Below, piece by piece: positions 8,019 to 17,820 of a stretch of DNA of 46,759 bases. Positions within the stretch are counted from its first letter, which is position 1, and each line of letters starts with the position of its first letter. The notes beneath the pieces are model-generated. The model ran no database searches. It was not told the DNA's origin and was given only the letters and a program-made list of their open reading frames with translations. Source of the DNA: Zetaproteobacteria bacterium (GTDB taxonomy: Bacteria > Pseudomonadota > Zetaproteobacteria > Mariprofundales > Mariprofundaceae); contig NVWS02000034.1 in NCBI GenBank assembly GCA_002746295.2, forward strand, positions 1 to 46,759, in the 5' to 3' direction. Position numbers and translations under genes: made by a program.

Positions 8019-10189
8019 GTTTTCTCCGCTTCTTCAAAAAGTTGGGTTTGTTCTGACTGAGCAGGTAAGTATAAACAAAAGTGGGTGGGGTTTTGCGGTG
8101 AAATAAGCAACAAATCCCCCGCATGTTCATCGGCAATGCGCTTGGCAATGGAAAGCCCCAAGCCAGATCCTTCAGCCTTGGTGGAGTAATAGGCATCAAA
8201 AAGATGAGCTTGATGTATATCAGGGATACCTTGACCCAGATCTTCAATATGAAAGGCAATGAATTGACCTTCATGTTTGAGGTAAAAATGAATACTTTCA
8301 TGGTGTTCGGCAGTGGCTGCCAATGCATTCTCCATCAAATTAATAAGCACTTGGCGAATTTGATCGGCATCACAATTTGCCTGAAATGACATCACATTTG
8401 TTTCAATGTGAACGCGAGGATAAGCACTGTAAAGGTCACGCATCTCTTCAAGTAAGGTGTTGCAAGCTGTGGGTTTACAGTGGGGTTCAGGTAAGCGCGC
8501 GAGCGTGGAAAAATCAGAAATAAGTCGTTGCAAGCGCTCTGTCTGAGTAATAATAGCACCTGTGCAGCGATCAAAAATATCGGTGGGTTCAACCTGTTGG
8601 CGAAAACGGCGTTGCAGGCGTTCTGCGGCCAGCTTGATGGGTGTCAAAGGGTTTTTAATTTCATGTGCCAAACGCTGGGCAACTTCAGCCCATGCTCGAT
8701 GTTTTTGTGCATCTGCCAAGGCTGTTACATCGTCAAATAGGAGGAGATAGCCTGTGAAACCTGCCGAACCTGATGTTTCAAGTCTTTCTCCACGGGCTAA
8801 GATATGATGGGTTTTCCCCTTGTTGATCCATTCCAACTCACGTTGTAAGCGGTGTGGCTGTTGATGGTGCAGTTCGCTATAAAAATCAGCAATCATGGGC
8901 AAATGATGGAGAGCAAGGTTGGTAAAATCTTTGCCAGCCAACCAGTCTTTTTCGGAAAGTGAAAAAAGTTTACGAAATGATTGATTGATTAATCGTATTT
9001 CACTTTGATGGTTCATTAAAATAACACCACTTTGCAAATTTCCGAGCAATGTTTCCAAAACATATTGACGTTGGCGACTGCTGTTAAGTGCTTGAGTTAA
9101 ATCATGTTGGACATGTTCCAGTGCTTCAATGTTTTGCTTCATTCGCAATGCCATACGGTTAAATGATTTGACCAAAACCCCCAAATCATCATCGGGTGCC
9201 TGTGGGATATGCACATTGAAATCCCCTTGGGTGACTTGTTCCAAGGCTCGCGCCAACTGACCAATGGGGCGTGTGAGGCGCCGAGAAAAAACAATGGCGA
9301 CAAGACCGACAGCAATCACCACAATCAAAGTAATCAATAACATACTTTGGGTGAATGTTTTACGAATGGATTGACGATCTCTCTCCAAAGTGCGGTAGGT
9401 TCGATAATCTGACTCAACAGCACGCGCGTGTTGAATGAGGTCATGGGGAAGGGTGACCGTAGCTTTGATCAGTGCCACCGCATGGTTTTGAATGAAAATG
9501 GGAGCATAGGCAATCATCTCTTCTTCTTGCCCATGACGCACCAGTTCACTGCTGACCTTGCCCAATGCAAAGCTTAAGCGTGCCTGTTCACTCCACGTTT
9601 CAGCTTTCATATTGGCAAGACCTTCAAGTTGCAAGGCGGCAATCAAGCGTTCATTGCGATCGTAAACTTGCAAGCTATGCCAGCCTTCATGGTGGATGAT
9701 GGTGTTGAGTTTTTGATTTAAATCTCGGTAACTGATGGGTAAGCCAGCGACATCAGCAATCAACAAGTCATCTTGGCTATACTGTTGTAGGTTACGTTGT
9801 AAATCTTGATCAATACGTGAGTAGAAGCCTTGGGCAAGATTTAAAGCGCGGTCTAAAAGTGTATCGACACGCATGTCAAACCAAGTGTTCATGCCTTTTT
9901 CAACCATTTGATTGGCAGCCAACTGCAAGGTTCCAGCAGGAATGAGCAACATACCCACCAACCCCAAAACCAATTTGGCACGCAAACGTGACCCAGGAGG
10001 TGCTGAAATCTGACGCAATAAATAAATGCCATATATGGAAAGTGAAATAGAAATGACAATCAAGAGTGACATGTTGACCCATGCCAAGAGTGGGACATCT
10101 TGAATGCGACCTTCGGGCCACAACCAAATGGTTAGACCACAAAGTAAGCCTGCAAAAACAATGGGCAGCGAACGAATCCAAATGGTCAT
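8015..10189 (-). CDS. ntrY: NtrY-like sensor histidine kinase
   Basis: 724 residues. Hydrophobic segments lie at about 6-24, 41-60, 73-90 and 282-300, with a periplasmic sensing region between the third and fourth. A HAMP domain follows (FSRRLTRPIGQLARALEQVTQGD, about 301-355), then a PAS domain (about 375-490). The HisKA domain has the phosphorylated His at 509 in the H-box AHEIKNPLTPIKL. The ATPase domain shows an N-box (NLMENALAA), G1 DLGQGIP and G2 GSGLGLSIAKRI. This is the full NtrY architecture. It phosphorylates the adjacent NtrX and is linked in other bacteria to nitrogen and redox control. It overlaps DUF4390 upstream and ntrX downstream by four bases each. Confidence 0.93.
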   Translation of the reverse strand: MTIWIRSLPIVFAGLLCGLTIWLWPEGRIQDVPLLAWVNMSLLIVISISLSIYGIYLLRQISAPPGSRLRAKLVLGLVGMLLIPAGTLQLAANQMVEKGMNTWFDMRVDTLLDRALNLAQGFYSRIDQDLQRNLQQYSQDDLLIADVAGLPISYRDLNQKLNTIIHHEGWHSLQVYDRNERLIAALQLEGLANMKAETWSEQARLSFALGKVSSELVRHGQEEEMIAYAPIFIQNHAVALIKATVTLPHDLIQHARAVESDYRTYRTLERDRQSIRKTFTQSMLLITLIVVIAVGLVAIVFSRRLTRPIGQLARALEQVTQGDFNVHIPQAPDDDLGVLVKSFNRMALRMKQNIEALEHVQHDLTQALNSSRQRQYVLETLLGNLQSGVILMNHQSEIRLINQSFRKLFSLSEKDWLAGKDFTNLALHHLPMIADFYSELHHQQPHRLQRELEWINKGKTHHILARGERLETSGSAGFTGYLLLFDDVTALADAQKHRAWAEVAQRLAHEIKNPLTPIKLAAERLQRRFRQQVEPTDIFDRCTGAIITQTERLQRLISDFSTLARLPEPHCKPTACNTLLEEMRDLYSAYPRVHIETNVMSFQANCDADQIRQVLINLMENALAATAEHHESIHFYLKHEGQFIAFHIEDLGQGIPDIHQAHLFDAYYSTKAEGSGLGLSIAKRIADEHAGDLLLISPQNPTHFCLYLPAQSEQTQLFEEAEKT

Positions 10190-10746
10190 GGTAGGTTCAG
10201 GATACTGGAGGCAATGGTATGTTCAGTATGAAGTATGGCATTCCACCAGGTGTGATTTTGTTTTCCCTCTTCAATATTCAACGAAACGGTGATGAGATAA
10301 GCAGTATGTGGAGAAAGTAAGCTTTTATCAATGATCGGAAAATGTTTAATTTGGGATAAAAAGGCAAGGGCTTGAGAAAGTGAATGGGTGTGTGTGGGAA
10401 TATCTGTTAAACTATCATGGAGTTGCCATTGTTGGGTTAAAAGGTCGGGAAGCACTTGGCGGGTAAAATGAATATCTGCAACTTGCTGGTTTAACCAGTA
10501 ATTTTGGATGCTTTCGACCTCAATATGCCAGTAAAAAAAAACTTCTGTCCCATCATTTAAGCGTTGAATTACATCGTTTTGATTGAAACTGGGGGTAATA
10601 TCGCAGTAAACAATGTTTTGTGTCGCATCCAAGTGAAATTGACTGTTTTCTTCCGCAAGGCAGGGAAATGAAATGAGTAAACTTATAATGATTGGAACGA
10701 TGTAGGTTTGAATCGGTGAGGAAAGTGAAATGTTTGTCGAAAACAT
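10186..10746 (-). CDS. DUF4390 family exported protein
   Basis: 186 residues from the ATG at 10746, chosen because AGGG lies eight bases upstream and a signal peptide follows directly (hydrophobic stretch ending FPCLA before EENSQ). The mature part matches the DUF4390 pattern: strand with YCDITPSF, LNDGTEVFFYWHIEV, a HFTRQVLPDLLTQQW block and a C-terminal YLITVSLNIEEG. DUF4390 genes are commonly found immediately upstream of ntrY-type kinases in beta- and gammaproteobacteria, as here. It probably works with the periplasmic part of NtrY, but this is inferred from position only. Longer in-frame starts up to 10857 lack an RBS and would add a non-signal extension. Confidence 0.8.
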   Translation of the reverse strand: MFSTNISLSSPIQTYIVPIIISLLISFPCLAEENSQFHLDATQNIVYCDITPSFNQNDVIQRLNDGTEVFFYWHIEVESIQNYWLNQQVADIHFTRQVLPDLLTQQWQLHDSLTDIPTHTHSLSQALAFLSQIKHFPIIDKSLLSPHTAYLITVSLNIEEGKQNHTWWNAILHTEHTIASSILNLP

Positions 10747-10979
10747 GAATGGAACCCTAGAAAACTTGGTTGTCATAAGCAATATTGTATGGAATATGGG
10801 AGACGCTTGAGTGTAAGTTGAATTCATACTGTATATTTTACTAGGCATGAAGTCCATACAGATGCTTTAAGGAAAATGAGGTGCCTTAACTTTAAAAGTC
10901 AGGCAATATGACTTCTAAATTCAGGCTATTTAATGTATGGTTTTGGTTAGAAAATAAGTGATTTTTTGATGTTTATCAG

Positions 10980-13706
10980 TCAACACACAAGCAATAATTT
11001 TTTAAAACAACCGTGTACATATTGCATGTTTTCTAATAAAATATTGGGGCTTTTGATGTGCATATGCCGTCGCATGGTTTCCCATTCAGTCGCATGTTGA
11101 TTCATCGGTAAAGAACCAATAGATGCCCATAACTCAACCCGCAAGATATTTTCCATTTGGCGATACTGAAGATAAATATCAGCAAGCTTGCCTGCTTCTT
11201 CTCGCCAAATATGAGGTGCATCAGTGGGTAGTGATTGTAAAATCATGACCGTGGCAATATTATCATTACCAAACATCAAGCGAGCATATTGAGCTAAAAA
11301 CTCAATATCAACAAGCCCGCCCTTATCTTGTTTTAAGTTAATCACCGTTGAATCTTTACTGGCTAGGTGATTTATCATCTTTTGGCGCATGTTCCAAACA
11401 TCATGGGCGAGTGATTGAACATCACGGGGAAGGTTCATGATTTCTTGAATGACCGACATCACCTTGGATTGTATATGCTCACTTCCTGTCACGGCACGTG
11501 CGCGACATAGCGCTTGGTGTTCCCAAGTTTGCGCTTGATTGAGTTGATAATTACGAAAACCCTCAAGTGTTGTCACCAACACACCACTATTTCCTGATGG
11601 TCGTAATCGGGCATCAAATTCATAGCCCGCGCCATAAGGTGGTATGCCTGTTAACTGCCGAATCATGCGCCTGCCCAAGCGTTGTGCCCACTCTCTTGCA
11701 GACCGCCCATTGATGTCTAAATTTGGATCTTCAGCCAGTACAAAAACCATATCTAAATCAGATACCAGCCCCATTTCTCGGCTGCCATGTTTGCCCAAAG
11801 CCAATGCGACCAAAGGAAAATCCATGGGTAGTTTTAATTGATGCAAGCTGGTGCGCAAACATGTTTGTACGGCACGATCCGCAACATCTGCCAAACGCGT
11901 TCCAATTTCCATGGGGTCAGCTTGATGAGCATCAATGGCTAGAGCGCATTGAACCCTTGCTTGATCCAGCAAGTGTCCAAGCTTGGCTAAGCATTCTCCT
12001 TCATCTTTATCGCCTTGCAAAGCATCCAAATACTTACACAGATGATGAATTTCAGCCTCACCTCGTTCATTGGTCAAAGGCCATTCCAGCCAAGATGGAT
12101 TCTTTACAATATGTTCAGCGAGGTAGCGGCTGGCTGAAAGAACACCAATCAACCACGCCAATGCCCCTTGATGGGTTGCTAGCAAATCAATCCATGTTGC
12201 TCGCCCTGCAATCGCATGCAGCAAATCTGAAAATGCAGCAATTGCCTGTACACCATTGATATCATTCAACCAGCGTGGCATGGCTGTGTTTAAAATTATT
12301 TCGACTTGTTTACGACTACGTTCTGGTAATAAACCACGCGATAATTGTTTATCAATTTGTCGCAAAGAAAATTGTATATTCTGTTTACTTTCCTCTGGCA
12401 ATGTAAAAATATTTACCAATTTTGAGCCTGTTAACCAATCTTGATGTGTTCTTTCATGATTCGATACAGGTAACACCCGTTCAGAAAAAATTTCAGAAAC
12501 ATAGGTGCTTTGCTCTCTCATCTCTTGCCCAATATGTTCCATGCCCAAAGCCTTCGAAAGGTAATCCTCATAATCAGCGGGCAAGATATGGGTTTGCTCG
12601 CCCTTTCGTGCTTGGAGAGCATGCTCTATTTTACGCCAAAAACAATAGGCTTTGAATAGACGTTTAGCATCACCCTTTTGCATAAACCTTTTTTTTTGCA
12701 AGAGGTTTAGCGCAGCTTCTCCTTCTTGAACCCTTAAAGAAATATCGAGTCCAGCATGCAGTAATTGCATGGATTGAATGATAAATTCAATGTCTCGAAT
12801 ACCACCCATACCACGTTTCACATCAAAACCTTCAGCCATAAGCTGATGACCTGTTTGATAATTGATACGTTGTTTCATATCTGCTAATGCTGCCACACAG
12901 GTATAATCAAGGTAACGTCGATAAACAAAAGGGGCGATGCCTTCAAGAAAGGCTTTGCCCAAAGCCATATCTCCAGCCACAGCTCTCGCCTTAATCAACA
13001 TGGCACGTTCCCATGTTTGTCCGTATTCCAAATAATGTGAAAGTGTGGCATCTAAATTTAAACAAATGGCAGCACCATCACCACCAGGGCGTAAGCGCAT
13101 ATCTACGGGCCAAACGACACCGTCTTGCGTTTGTTCAGACATTAACTTGATAAGCATCCGTGATAAATGATTATAATATTCTTTGGCAGGTATGCTTTTG
13201 CGCCCCCCCTCACTGTTGCCGCTAGCTTGCCAAATAAACAAGGGATCAACATCTGAACCCAAATTGAGTTCATTGCCACCCAACTTTCCCAATCCAATCA
13301 CACAAAAAGATCCCCTTTTTAAATAACCAAAGCGTGGGGCAATAAAATGCTCTGCCATACATACAGCTTGTTGTAATAAACCTTCTGCAACAGCTGTAAT
13401 CGCATGATATGAATCCTCAATATCACCATGAATACCCAACTCCCACCAAATGATATATCGCATAGCACGTTGTTTAAGGTGGCGTAAATGAGCCATACAT
13501 TGGGCTAAATCATCACTTTCTAAGCTCGGAATCCACTGGTTGCTTTGACAAGGAAGAACCGCATGCGCTTTATCTTGAAAAACAGCATAACATTCCTCCT
13601 CACTCGCTGTACGCATCAATGCAACAAATAACGGTGATATATTGCATAAGCGTTGAACATCCGCTTGCACAGTATGGGGGATGTTTTCTAGGCGAGGTAA
13701 ATTCAT
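10980..13706 (-). CDS. glnE: bifunctional glutamine synthetase adenylyltransferase/deadenylase GlnE
   Basis: About 908 residues. Two nucleotidyltransferase domains are visible: the N-terminal adenylyl-removing domain with GLGKLGGNELNLGSDVDPLF (about residues 138-157), and the C-terminal adenylyl-transferring domain with GKHGSREMGLVSDLDMVFV (about residue 660), each carrying the DxD metal-binding motif. A conserved helical block with RGMGGIRDIEFIIQ follows the first domain and GGLVDIEFLAQY the second. It modifies the Tyr of the GlnA encoded just upstream. The ATG at 13706 and a TTG at 13730 are possible starts; neither has a strong RBS. Size is slightly below E. coli GlnE (946). Bases 10747-10979 upstream of DUF4390 hold no gene. 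Confidence 0.95.
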   Translation of the reverse strand: MNLPRLENIPHTVQADVQRLCNISPLFVALMRTASEEECYAVFQDKAHAVLPCQSNQWIPSLESDDLAQCMAHLRHLKQRAMRYIIWWELGIHGDIEDSYHAITAVAEGLLQQAVCMAEHFIAPRFGYLKRGSFCVIGLGKLGGNELNLGSDVDPLFIWQASGNSEGGRKSIPAKEYYNHLSRMLIKLMSEQTQDGVVWPVDMRLRPGGDGAAICLNLDATLSHYLEYGQTWERAMLIKARAVAGDMALGKAFLEGIAPFVYRRYLDYTCVAALADMKQRINYQTGHQLMAEGFDVKRGMGGIRDIEFIIQSMQLLHAGLDISLRVQEGEAALNLLQKKRFMQKGDAKRLFKAYCFWRKIEHALQARKGEQTHILPADYEDYLSKALGMEHIGQEMREQSTYVSEIFSERVLPVSNHERTHQDWLTGSKLVNIFTLPEESKQNIQFSLRQIDKQLSRGLLPERSRKQVEIILNTAMPRWLNDINGVQAIAAFSDLLHAIAGRATWIDLLATHQGALAWLIGVLSASRYLAEHIVKNPSWLEWPLTNERGEAEIHHLCKYLDALQGDKDEGECLAKLGHLLDQARVQCALAIDAHQADPMEIGTRLADVADRAVQTCLRTSLHQLKLPMDFPLVALALGKHGSREMGLVSDLDMVFVLAEDPNLDINGRSAREWAQRLGRRMIRQLTGIPPYGAGYEFDARLRPSGNSGVLVTTLEGFRNYQLNQAQTWEHQALCRARAVTGSEHIQSKVMSVIQEIMNLPRDVQSLAHDVWNMRQKMINHLASKDSTVINLKQDKGGLVDIEFLAQYARLMFGNDNIATVMILQSLPTDAPHIWREEAGKLADIYLQYRQMENILRVELWASIGSLPMNQHATEWETMRRHMHIKSPNILLENMQYVHGCFKKLLLVC

Positions 13707-13737
13707 AGGCAAAAGATACGCTTCTTTCAATCACAAA

Positions 13738-13767
13738 AAAAGACCGCCACTTTCATGACGGTCTTTT
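13738..13767 (-). terminator. Rho-independent terminator after glnA
   Basis: A stem AAAAGACCG/CGGTCTTTT at 13738-13746 and 13759-13767 with a 12-base loop is followed on the minus strand by a run of T (A run at 13735-13741 on the plus strand). It sits 26 bases after the glnA stop and just before the glnE start. It should therefore cut most glnA transcription and leave glnE at a lower level, or let glnE use its own promoter. Confidence 0.85.
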
Positions 13768-13792
13768 GCTTTCTTACGGTACTCTGAAAAGA

Positions 13793-15208
13793 CTAAACTG
13801 AGTAATACATATCCATTTCAATCGGATGCGGACGCATACGAAGTTGCTGTACATCATCCATCTTCATGGCGATATAGGCATCAATCATATCATCATCCAT
13901 CACACCACCCATTTTCAAGAAATCACGATCTGCACTCAATGCTTCTAAGGCTTGATCCAAACTAGAACATACGGTTGGAATTTTTAGTGCTTCTTCTGCA
14001 GGTAAGTCATACAAGTTTTTATCCGCAGCTTCACCTGGATCAATCTTGTTGGCAATACCATCAAGACCAGCCATCAACAATGCTGTGAATGCCAAATATG
14101 GGTTGGCAGAACAATCTGGGAAACGCACTTCAATACGACGTGCAGGATCAGAATTGACCACTGGGATACGAATCGAAGCTGAACGGTTGCGGTTTGAATA
14201 GGCAAGCATCACTGGCGCTTCAAAGCCTGGAACCAAACGTTTGTATGAGTTTGTTGAAGCATTGGTAAAGGCATTGATGGCACGTGCATGTTTGATGATA
14301 CCACCAATATACCACAACGCTTCTTGTGAAAGATTGGCATATTTATCGCCTGCAAAAAGGTTAACGCCATCCTTCCAAATAGATTGATGCACATGCATCG
14401 CCGTACCATTATCATTATAAATTGCTTTCGGCATGAATGTTGCAGTTTTACCATGCGCATCTGCGACATTGTGAACCACGTATTTGTACCATTGAGATTT
14501 ATCGGCTTGTTCAATCAACTGACCAAAACGCATCGCCAACTCGCACTGCCCTGCTGTTGCCACTTCATGATGATGACATTCCATATGAATACCAAGATCC
14601 GTCATCACCAATGACATGTCATTACGCATTTCATGCAATGAATCCACGGGAGGAACAGGGAAATAGCCACCTTTCACTTTAGGGCGATGGCCTGTGTTGC
14701 CACCTTCAAATGATTTGTTTGAGTTCCAAGCAGCTTCTTCAGAATCAATGCTATAACCGCATGAACCCATTTCGTTGTTGTAACGAATGCCATCAAACAC
14801 GAAAAATTCTAGCTCAGGGCCGAAATATACCGTATCTGCAATGCCCGCCGCATTGATATATTTTAAGGCACGTTGTGCGACTTGGCGTGGGCAACGGTTA
14901 TAATCTTGACCTGTAATAGGGTCAATCACCTGAGAAACCAACACCAAGGTGCAAGCTTCAAAGAACGGGTCAATGCGCGCACTTTCTGGGTCAGGAATCA
15001 GAGCCATGTCTGAATTGTTAATATCACACCAACCTTCAATAGAAGAGCCATCAAAAGCGAAGCCATCTTCAAAACTATCTTCACTTAACTCGTGGATTGG
15101 AAATGTTACATGCTGCCATTTTCCTCTGGTATCAGTAAACCGAACATCTACAAAATCACATTCATTTTCTTCGATAAGTTCGAAGACCTTTTTAATCGCG
15201 TCACTCAC
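13793..15208 (-). CDS. glnA: type I glutamine synthetase GlnA
   Basis: 471 residues, the normal length of GSI-beta. The GTG at 15208 is the start because GGAGGA lies just upstream and the family begins with a motif like [11 protein letters not shown]; the open frame to 15475 is not coding. Visible motifs: FDGSSIEGW near residue 50, the metal-binding [23 protein letters not shown], the ATP-site NPYLAF and the adenylylation Tyr in [10 protein letters not shown]. The enzyme makes glutamine from glutamate, ammonia and ATP in the cytosol. The intact Tyr site agrees with the adjacent glnE. I looked for a sigma-54 promoter (GG-N10-GC) upstream and did not find one. Confidence 0.97.
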   Translation of the reverse strand: MSDAIKKVFELIEENECDFVDVRFTDTRGKWQHVTFPIHELSEDSFEDGFAFDGSSIEGWCDINNSDMALIPDPESARIDPFFEACTLVLVSQVIDPITGQDYNRCPRQVAQRALKYINAAGIADTVYFGPELEFFVFDGIRYNNEMGSCGYSIDSEEAAWNSNKSFEGGNTGHRPKVKGGYFPVPPVDSLHEMRNDMSLVMTDLGIHMECHHHEVATAGQCELAMRFGQLIEQADKSQWYKYVVHNVADAHGKTATFMPKAIYNDNGTAMHVHQSIWKDGVNLFAGDKYANLSQEALWYIGGIIKHARAINAFTNASTNSYKRLVPGFEAPVMLAYSNRNRSASIRIPVVNSDPARRIEVRFPDCSANPYLAFTALLMAGLDGIANKIDPGEAADKNLYDLPAEEALKIPTVCSSLDQALEALSADRDFLKMGGVMDDDMIDAYIAMKMDDVQQLRMRPHPIEMDMYYSV

Positions 15209-15317
15209 AATTATTTCCTCCAGAAGTAGTTTGCCCATGCAAAAAAACAGACGGAACGATACACAACTCCATTCAATGCACAATATACCAAGCCTGCGGA
15301 TGTTAAAATCATCATAA

Positions 15318-15346
15318 GTGTTACAGTGCGCCAAATTTATTATAAT
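15318..15346 (+). promoter_or_regulatory. possible promoter between glnA and pyrE
   Basis: A perfect TATAAT lies at 15341-15346 within the palindrome ATTATAAT, so it could serve either direction in this divergent gap. A good -35 is lacking: TTACAG at 15321 is spaced 14 bases away. It would give pyrE a leader of about 60 bases. Confidence 0.3.
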
Positions 15347-15407
15347 GTATGATATTTCAACCGTGGGTAAGTAAGAACAAATGATAAGAAAAAATAAAGG
15401 ATAAAAC

Positions 15408-15989
15408 ATGATGAATGAACAAAAAATCTTAGATATGTATGAGGATGCGGGTGCATTGCTGAATGGACATTTCATACTGTCCAGCGGTCGCCACTCAGCG
15501 CGTTATTTACAATCAGCATTGGTGTTGATGTCAATGGATAATGCGGAAAAATTGGCTCAAGTTTTGATTGAAAAAATCAACCCCGATGATTTTGATATGG
15601 TGGTTGCACCTGCGATTGGCGGCTTGGTGATTGGTCAAGAAGTAGCGCGTCAACTCAAAAAACCATTTATTTTTACGGAGCGTAAAGAGGGTGTCATGCA
15701 AATGCGCCGTGGCTTCTCTATTCCTCAAGGTACGAAGGTTTTGGTGGTGGAAGATGTGATTACCACAGGCGGATCCGTGTGTGAATGTATGGCAGTGGTG
15801 CGTGAACATGGTGGTGTGCCAACATCAGTGGTGGCAGTGGTGGATCGCGCCCCCGATGCACAAGGTCGTTTTGATGTCCCCCATACGACCGCGATTGCAC
15901 TCAATGTTGAAACCTATGCCAACGATGTTTGTCCACTGTGTGCAGAAGGTACGCCAGCGGTGAAGCCAGGTAGCCGAGGTACTATTTAA
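15408..15989 (+). CDS. pyrE: orotate phosphoribosyltransferase PyrE
   Basis: About 193 residues. Key motifs: [11 protein letters not shown] at the N-terminus, [15 protein letters not shown] in the middle and the PRPP-binding loop [13 protein letters not shown]. It converts orotate and PRPP to orotidine monophosphate in pyrimidine synthesis. Two adjacent ATGs (15408, 15411) are possible starts; AAAGG lies 7 and 10 bases upstream. The C-terminal tail has a CPLCAEG Cys pair, as seen in the long bacterial and archaeal PyrE variants. The stop overlaps the start of the RNase J gene (TAATG). Confidence 0.95.
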   Translation: MMNEQKILDMYEDAGALLNGHFILSSGRHSARYLQSALVLMSMDNAEKLAQVLIEKINPDDFDMVVAPAIGGLVIGQEVARQLKKPFIFTERKEGVMQMRRGFSIPQGTKVLVVEDVITTGGSVCECMAVVREHGGVPTSVVAVVDRAPDAQGRFDVPHTTAIALNVETYANDVCPLCAEGTPAVKPGSRGTI

Positions 15990-17656
15990 TGGGTAAATTT
16001 TCAGAAGATGCCGTGATTCGCTGTTTTCCTTTCGGTGGTGTGGGTGAATTTGGCAAGAATATGATGGTCTATGCTGTCGATGATGATGCCGTGATTGTGG
16101 ATTGTGGTATGGGGTTTCCTGAACCAGGGCAACATGGTATTGATGTGGTTGTACCTGATATTTCAGCATTGAATGAGATGGGCTTAAAAATTCATGCCTT
16201 ACTATTAACGCATGGTCATGAAGATCACATTGGTGGCGTACCCTTTTTATTGCCGAAGTTGCATGTGCCTGTGTATGGCACAGCGATTACTTTGGCGATG
16301 GTCAAAGCAAAATTATCTGAACGTGGTTATAAAGGTGATTTGCGTAAGCTGGATGAACATACGCCGATTAAGATTGGTCCTTTCCGTGTGGAAGGTGTGC
16401 CTGTTACGCATTCGATTATGGATGCGATTTCAGTGGTGATTCATACCAAGCAAGGTGCGATTATTCATACAGGTGATTTCAAATTTGATGCCTCTCCCAT
16501 TGATGGACGAGTGAGTGGTTTGGCACGATTTGGTGAATTGGGTGAAGAAGGGGTGTTATTATTGGCTTCCGATTCTACCAATGCCACGCGTGATGGCACA
16601 GTCCCTTCTGAAAGCACCGTAGGTCCGGCTTTAAAAGAAGCAGTCGCAAGCTGTAAAGGTAAAGTGGTCGTCACAACCTTTGCCTCCAATATGTTCCGCA
16701 TTCAACAAATTATTGAGGCGGCCCAAGCAGCAGGACGACGTGTTGCCATTGCAGGACGTAGTCTTGAAAAGAACATTGGTTTAAGCCGTGAGTTGAATCG
16801 CATTAAGTTTCCATCTGATATTTTGGTGGACATCAAACGCTCGCATAGTGTGCCTGATTCAGAATTATTGATTATTGCCACGGGTTCACAAGGTGAATGG
16901 CGGGCTGCTTTGGCACGCATTGCACAAAATAAATTCCCAGGTATTCGTTTGGGCGTGGATGACTTGGTGATTTTCTCCTCCTCCAACATTCCAGGGAATG
17001 AGCGGGTGATTGCAGGTCTTTTCAATCATATTTATCGCCGTGGTGCGCGTGTCTTGCATGCACGCCAAGCTGATTTGCATGTTTCAGGTCATGCTCAAGC
17101 CGATGAACTTAAAACCATGTTAACACTGACGAAACCCAAGTATTTTTATCCTGTACATGGTGAATTCCGCAATTTGGTGGAACATCAAGAATTGGGCGTG
17201 AGTACAGGTATTGCCTTTGAAAACACGGTATTGGCAGAAAATGGTCAGAGTGTGGTGATTGATGAGTATGGCATTGGTCATGGTCCTAAATTTCATGCTG
17301 GCGCGGTATTTGTGGACGGTACCCATCGGGATGAAGTCGATGATTTGGTGTTGCGTGATCGTCGTATTTTGGCGGATGATGGCATGATTTCAGTCACCGT
17401 TCTTATTTCACAAAATGAAGGCACACTGTTAACCAAACCTGAATTGGTGGCGCGTGGCGTATTGCATGAATCCGTGAGTGAAGAAGTGCTGGAAGAAGCT
17501 GCCGATGATATGCACCGTCATCTAAACAAGTTGGATCAAGAGATGTTGGCTGATTTAGATGAAACCCGTGAAGAAATTCGTGTTTGGTTGCGTCGTTGGT
17601 GTAAACGTCACTTGGGGCGCCGTCCTATGGTCTTGCCAGTTGTGATTGAAATTTAA
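15989..17656 (+). CDS. rnj: ribonuclease J family (metallo-beta-lactamase, beta-CASP)
   Basis: 555 residues, the normal length of RNase J. The metallo-beta-lactamase core has LLLTHGHEDHIGG near residue 75 and the His and Asp ligands further on (VTHSIMD, HTGDFKFD). The beta-CASP region includes SDSTNATRDG and ASNMFRIQQIIEAA, and HVSGHAQADEL plus YFYPVHGEFRNL close the active site. The C-terminal domain is present. RNase J has 5'-3' exo- and endonuclease activity on RNA; in alphaproteobacteria it coexists with RNase E. It is translationally coupled to pyrE. Confidence 0.93.
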   Translation: MGKFSEDAVIRCFPFGGVGEFGKNMMVYAVDDDAVIVDCGMGFPEPGQHGIDVVVPDISALNEMGLKIHALLLTHGHEDHIGGVPFLLPKLHVPVYGTAITLAMVKAKLSERGYKGDLRKLDEHTPIKIGPFRVEGVPVTHSIMDAISVVIHTKQGAIIHTGDFKFDASPIDGRVSGLARFGELGEEGVLLLASDSTNATRDGTVPSESTVGPALKEAVASCKGKVVVTTFASNMFRIQQIIEAAQAAGRRVAIAGRSLEKNIGLSRELNRIKFPSDILVDIKRSHSVPDSELLIIATGSQGEWRAALARIAQNKFPGIRLGVDDLVIFSSSNIPGNERVIAGLFNHIYRRGARVLHARQADLHVSGHAQADELKTMLTLTKPKYFYPVHGEFRNLVEHQELGVSTGIAFENTVLAENGQSVVIDEYGIGHGPKFHAGAVFVDGTHRDEVDDLVLRDRRILADDGMISVTVLISQNEGTLLTKPELVARGVLHESVSEEVLEEAADDMHRHLNKLDQEMLADLDETREEIRVWLRRWCKRHLGRRPMVLPVVIEI

Positions 17657-17668
17657 TATATCATCATC

Positions 17669-17792
17669 TATAGATTTTCAAGTATGAATACTACATCGTC
17701 ACCCTCGAATGCTTGTATCGAGGGTCTTTTGCACTATAGATTCCCGATAAAAGATTTCGGGAATGACGGTGGTTTAATACTTGAATGACTTG
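17669..17792 (+). repeat. hairpin element, copy A (MITE with inverted REP pair)
   Basis: The left end is TATAGATTTTCAAGTAT at 17669-17685; the right end TTTAATACTTGAATGACT is its imperfect inverse. Two hairpins lie inside: ACCCTCGA/TCGAGGGT at 17701-17725 and ATTCCCGA/TCGGGAAT at 17740-17764, framed by CGTC and GACG. It fills the gap between rnj and the NusG-II gene and may also act as an RNA hairpin that stops or protects the rnj message. Confidence 0.85.
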
Positions 17793-17820
17793 TATCTTTC
17801 AAACGCTGAAAGGTACTTGG

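Noticed and set aside
11723-12259. 178-codon open frame on the plus strand within glnE
   Set aside because: It is a shadow of glnE; the glnE frame has clear motifs across this region.
15209-15407. Sigma-54 promoter in front of glnA
   Set aside because: The nearest GG/GC pairs have 8 or other wrong spacings instead of 10, so no -24/-12 site is supported.
15209-15475. N-terminal extension of GlnA up to 15475
   Set aside because: The GTG at 15208 has a perfect RBS and gives the normal GlnA length; the upstream stretch is the divergent promoter region.
17669-17792. Integron attC sites for the hairpin elements
   Set aside because: No conserved RYYYAAC/GTTRRRY core sites and no cassette arrangement; the ends fit a TA-target MITE instead.
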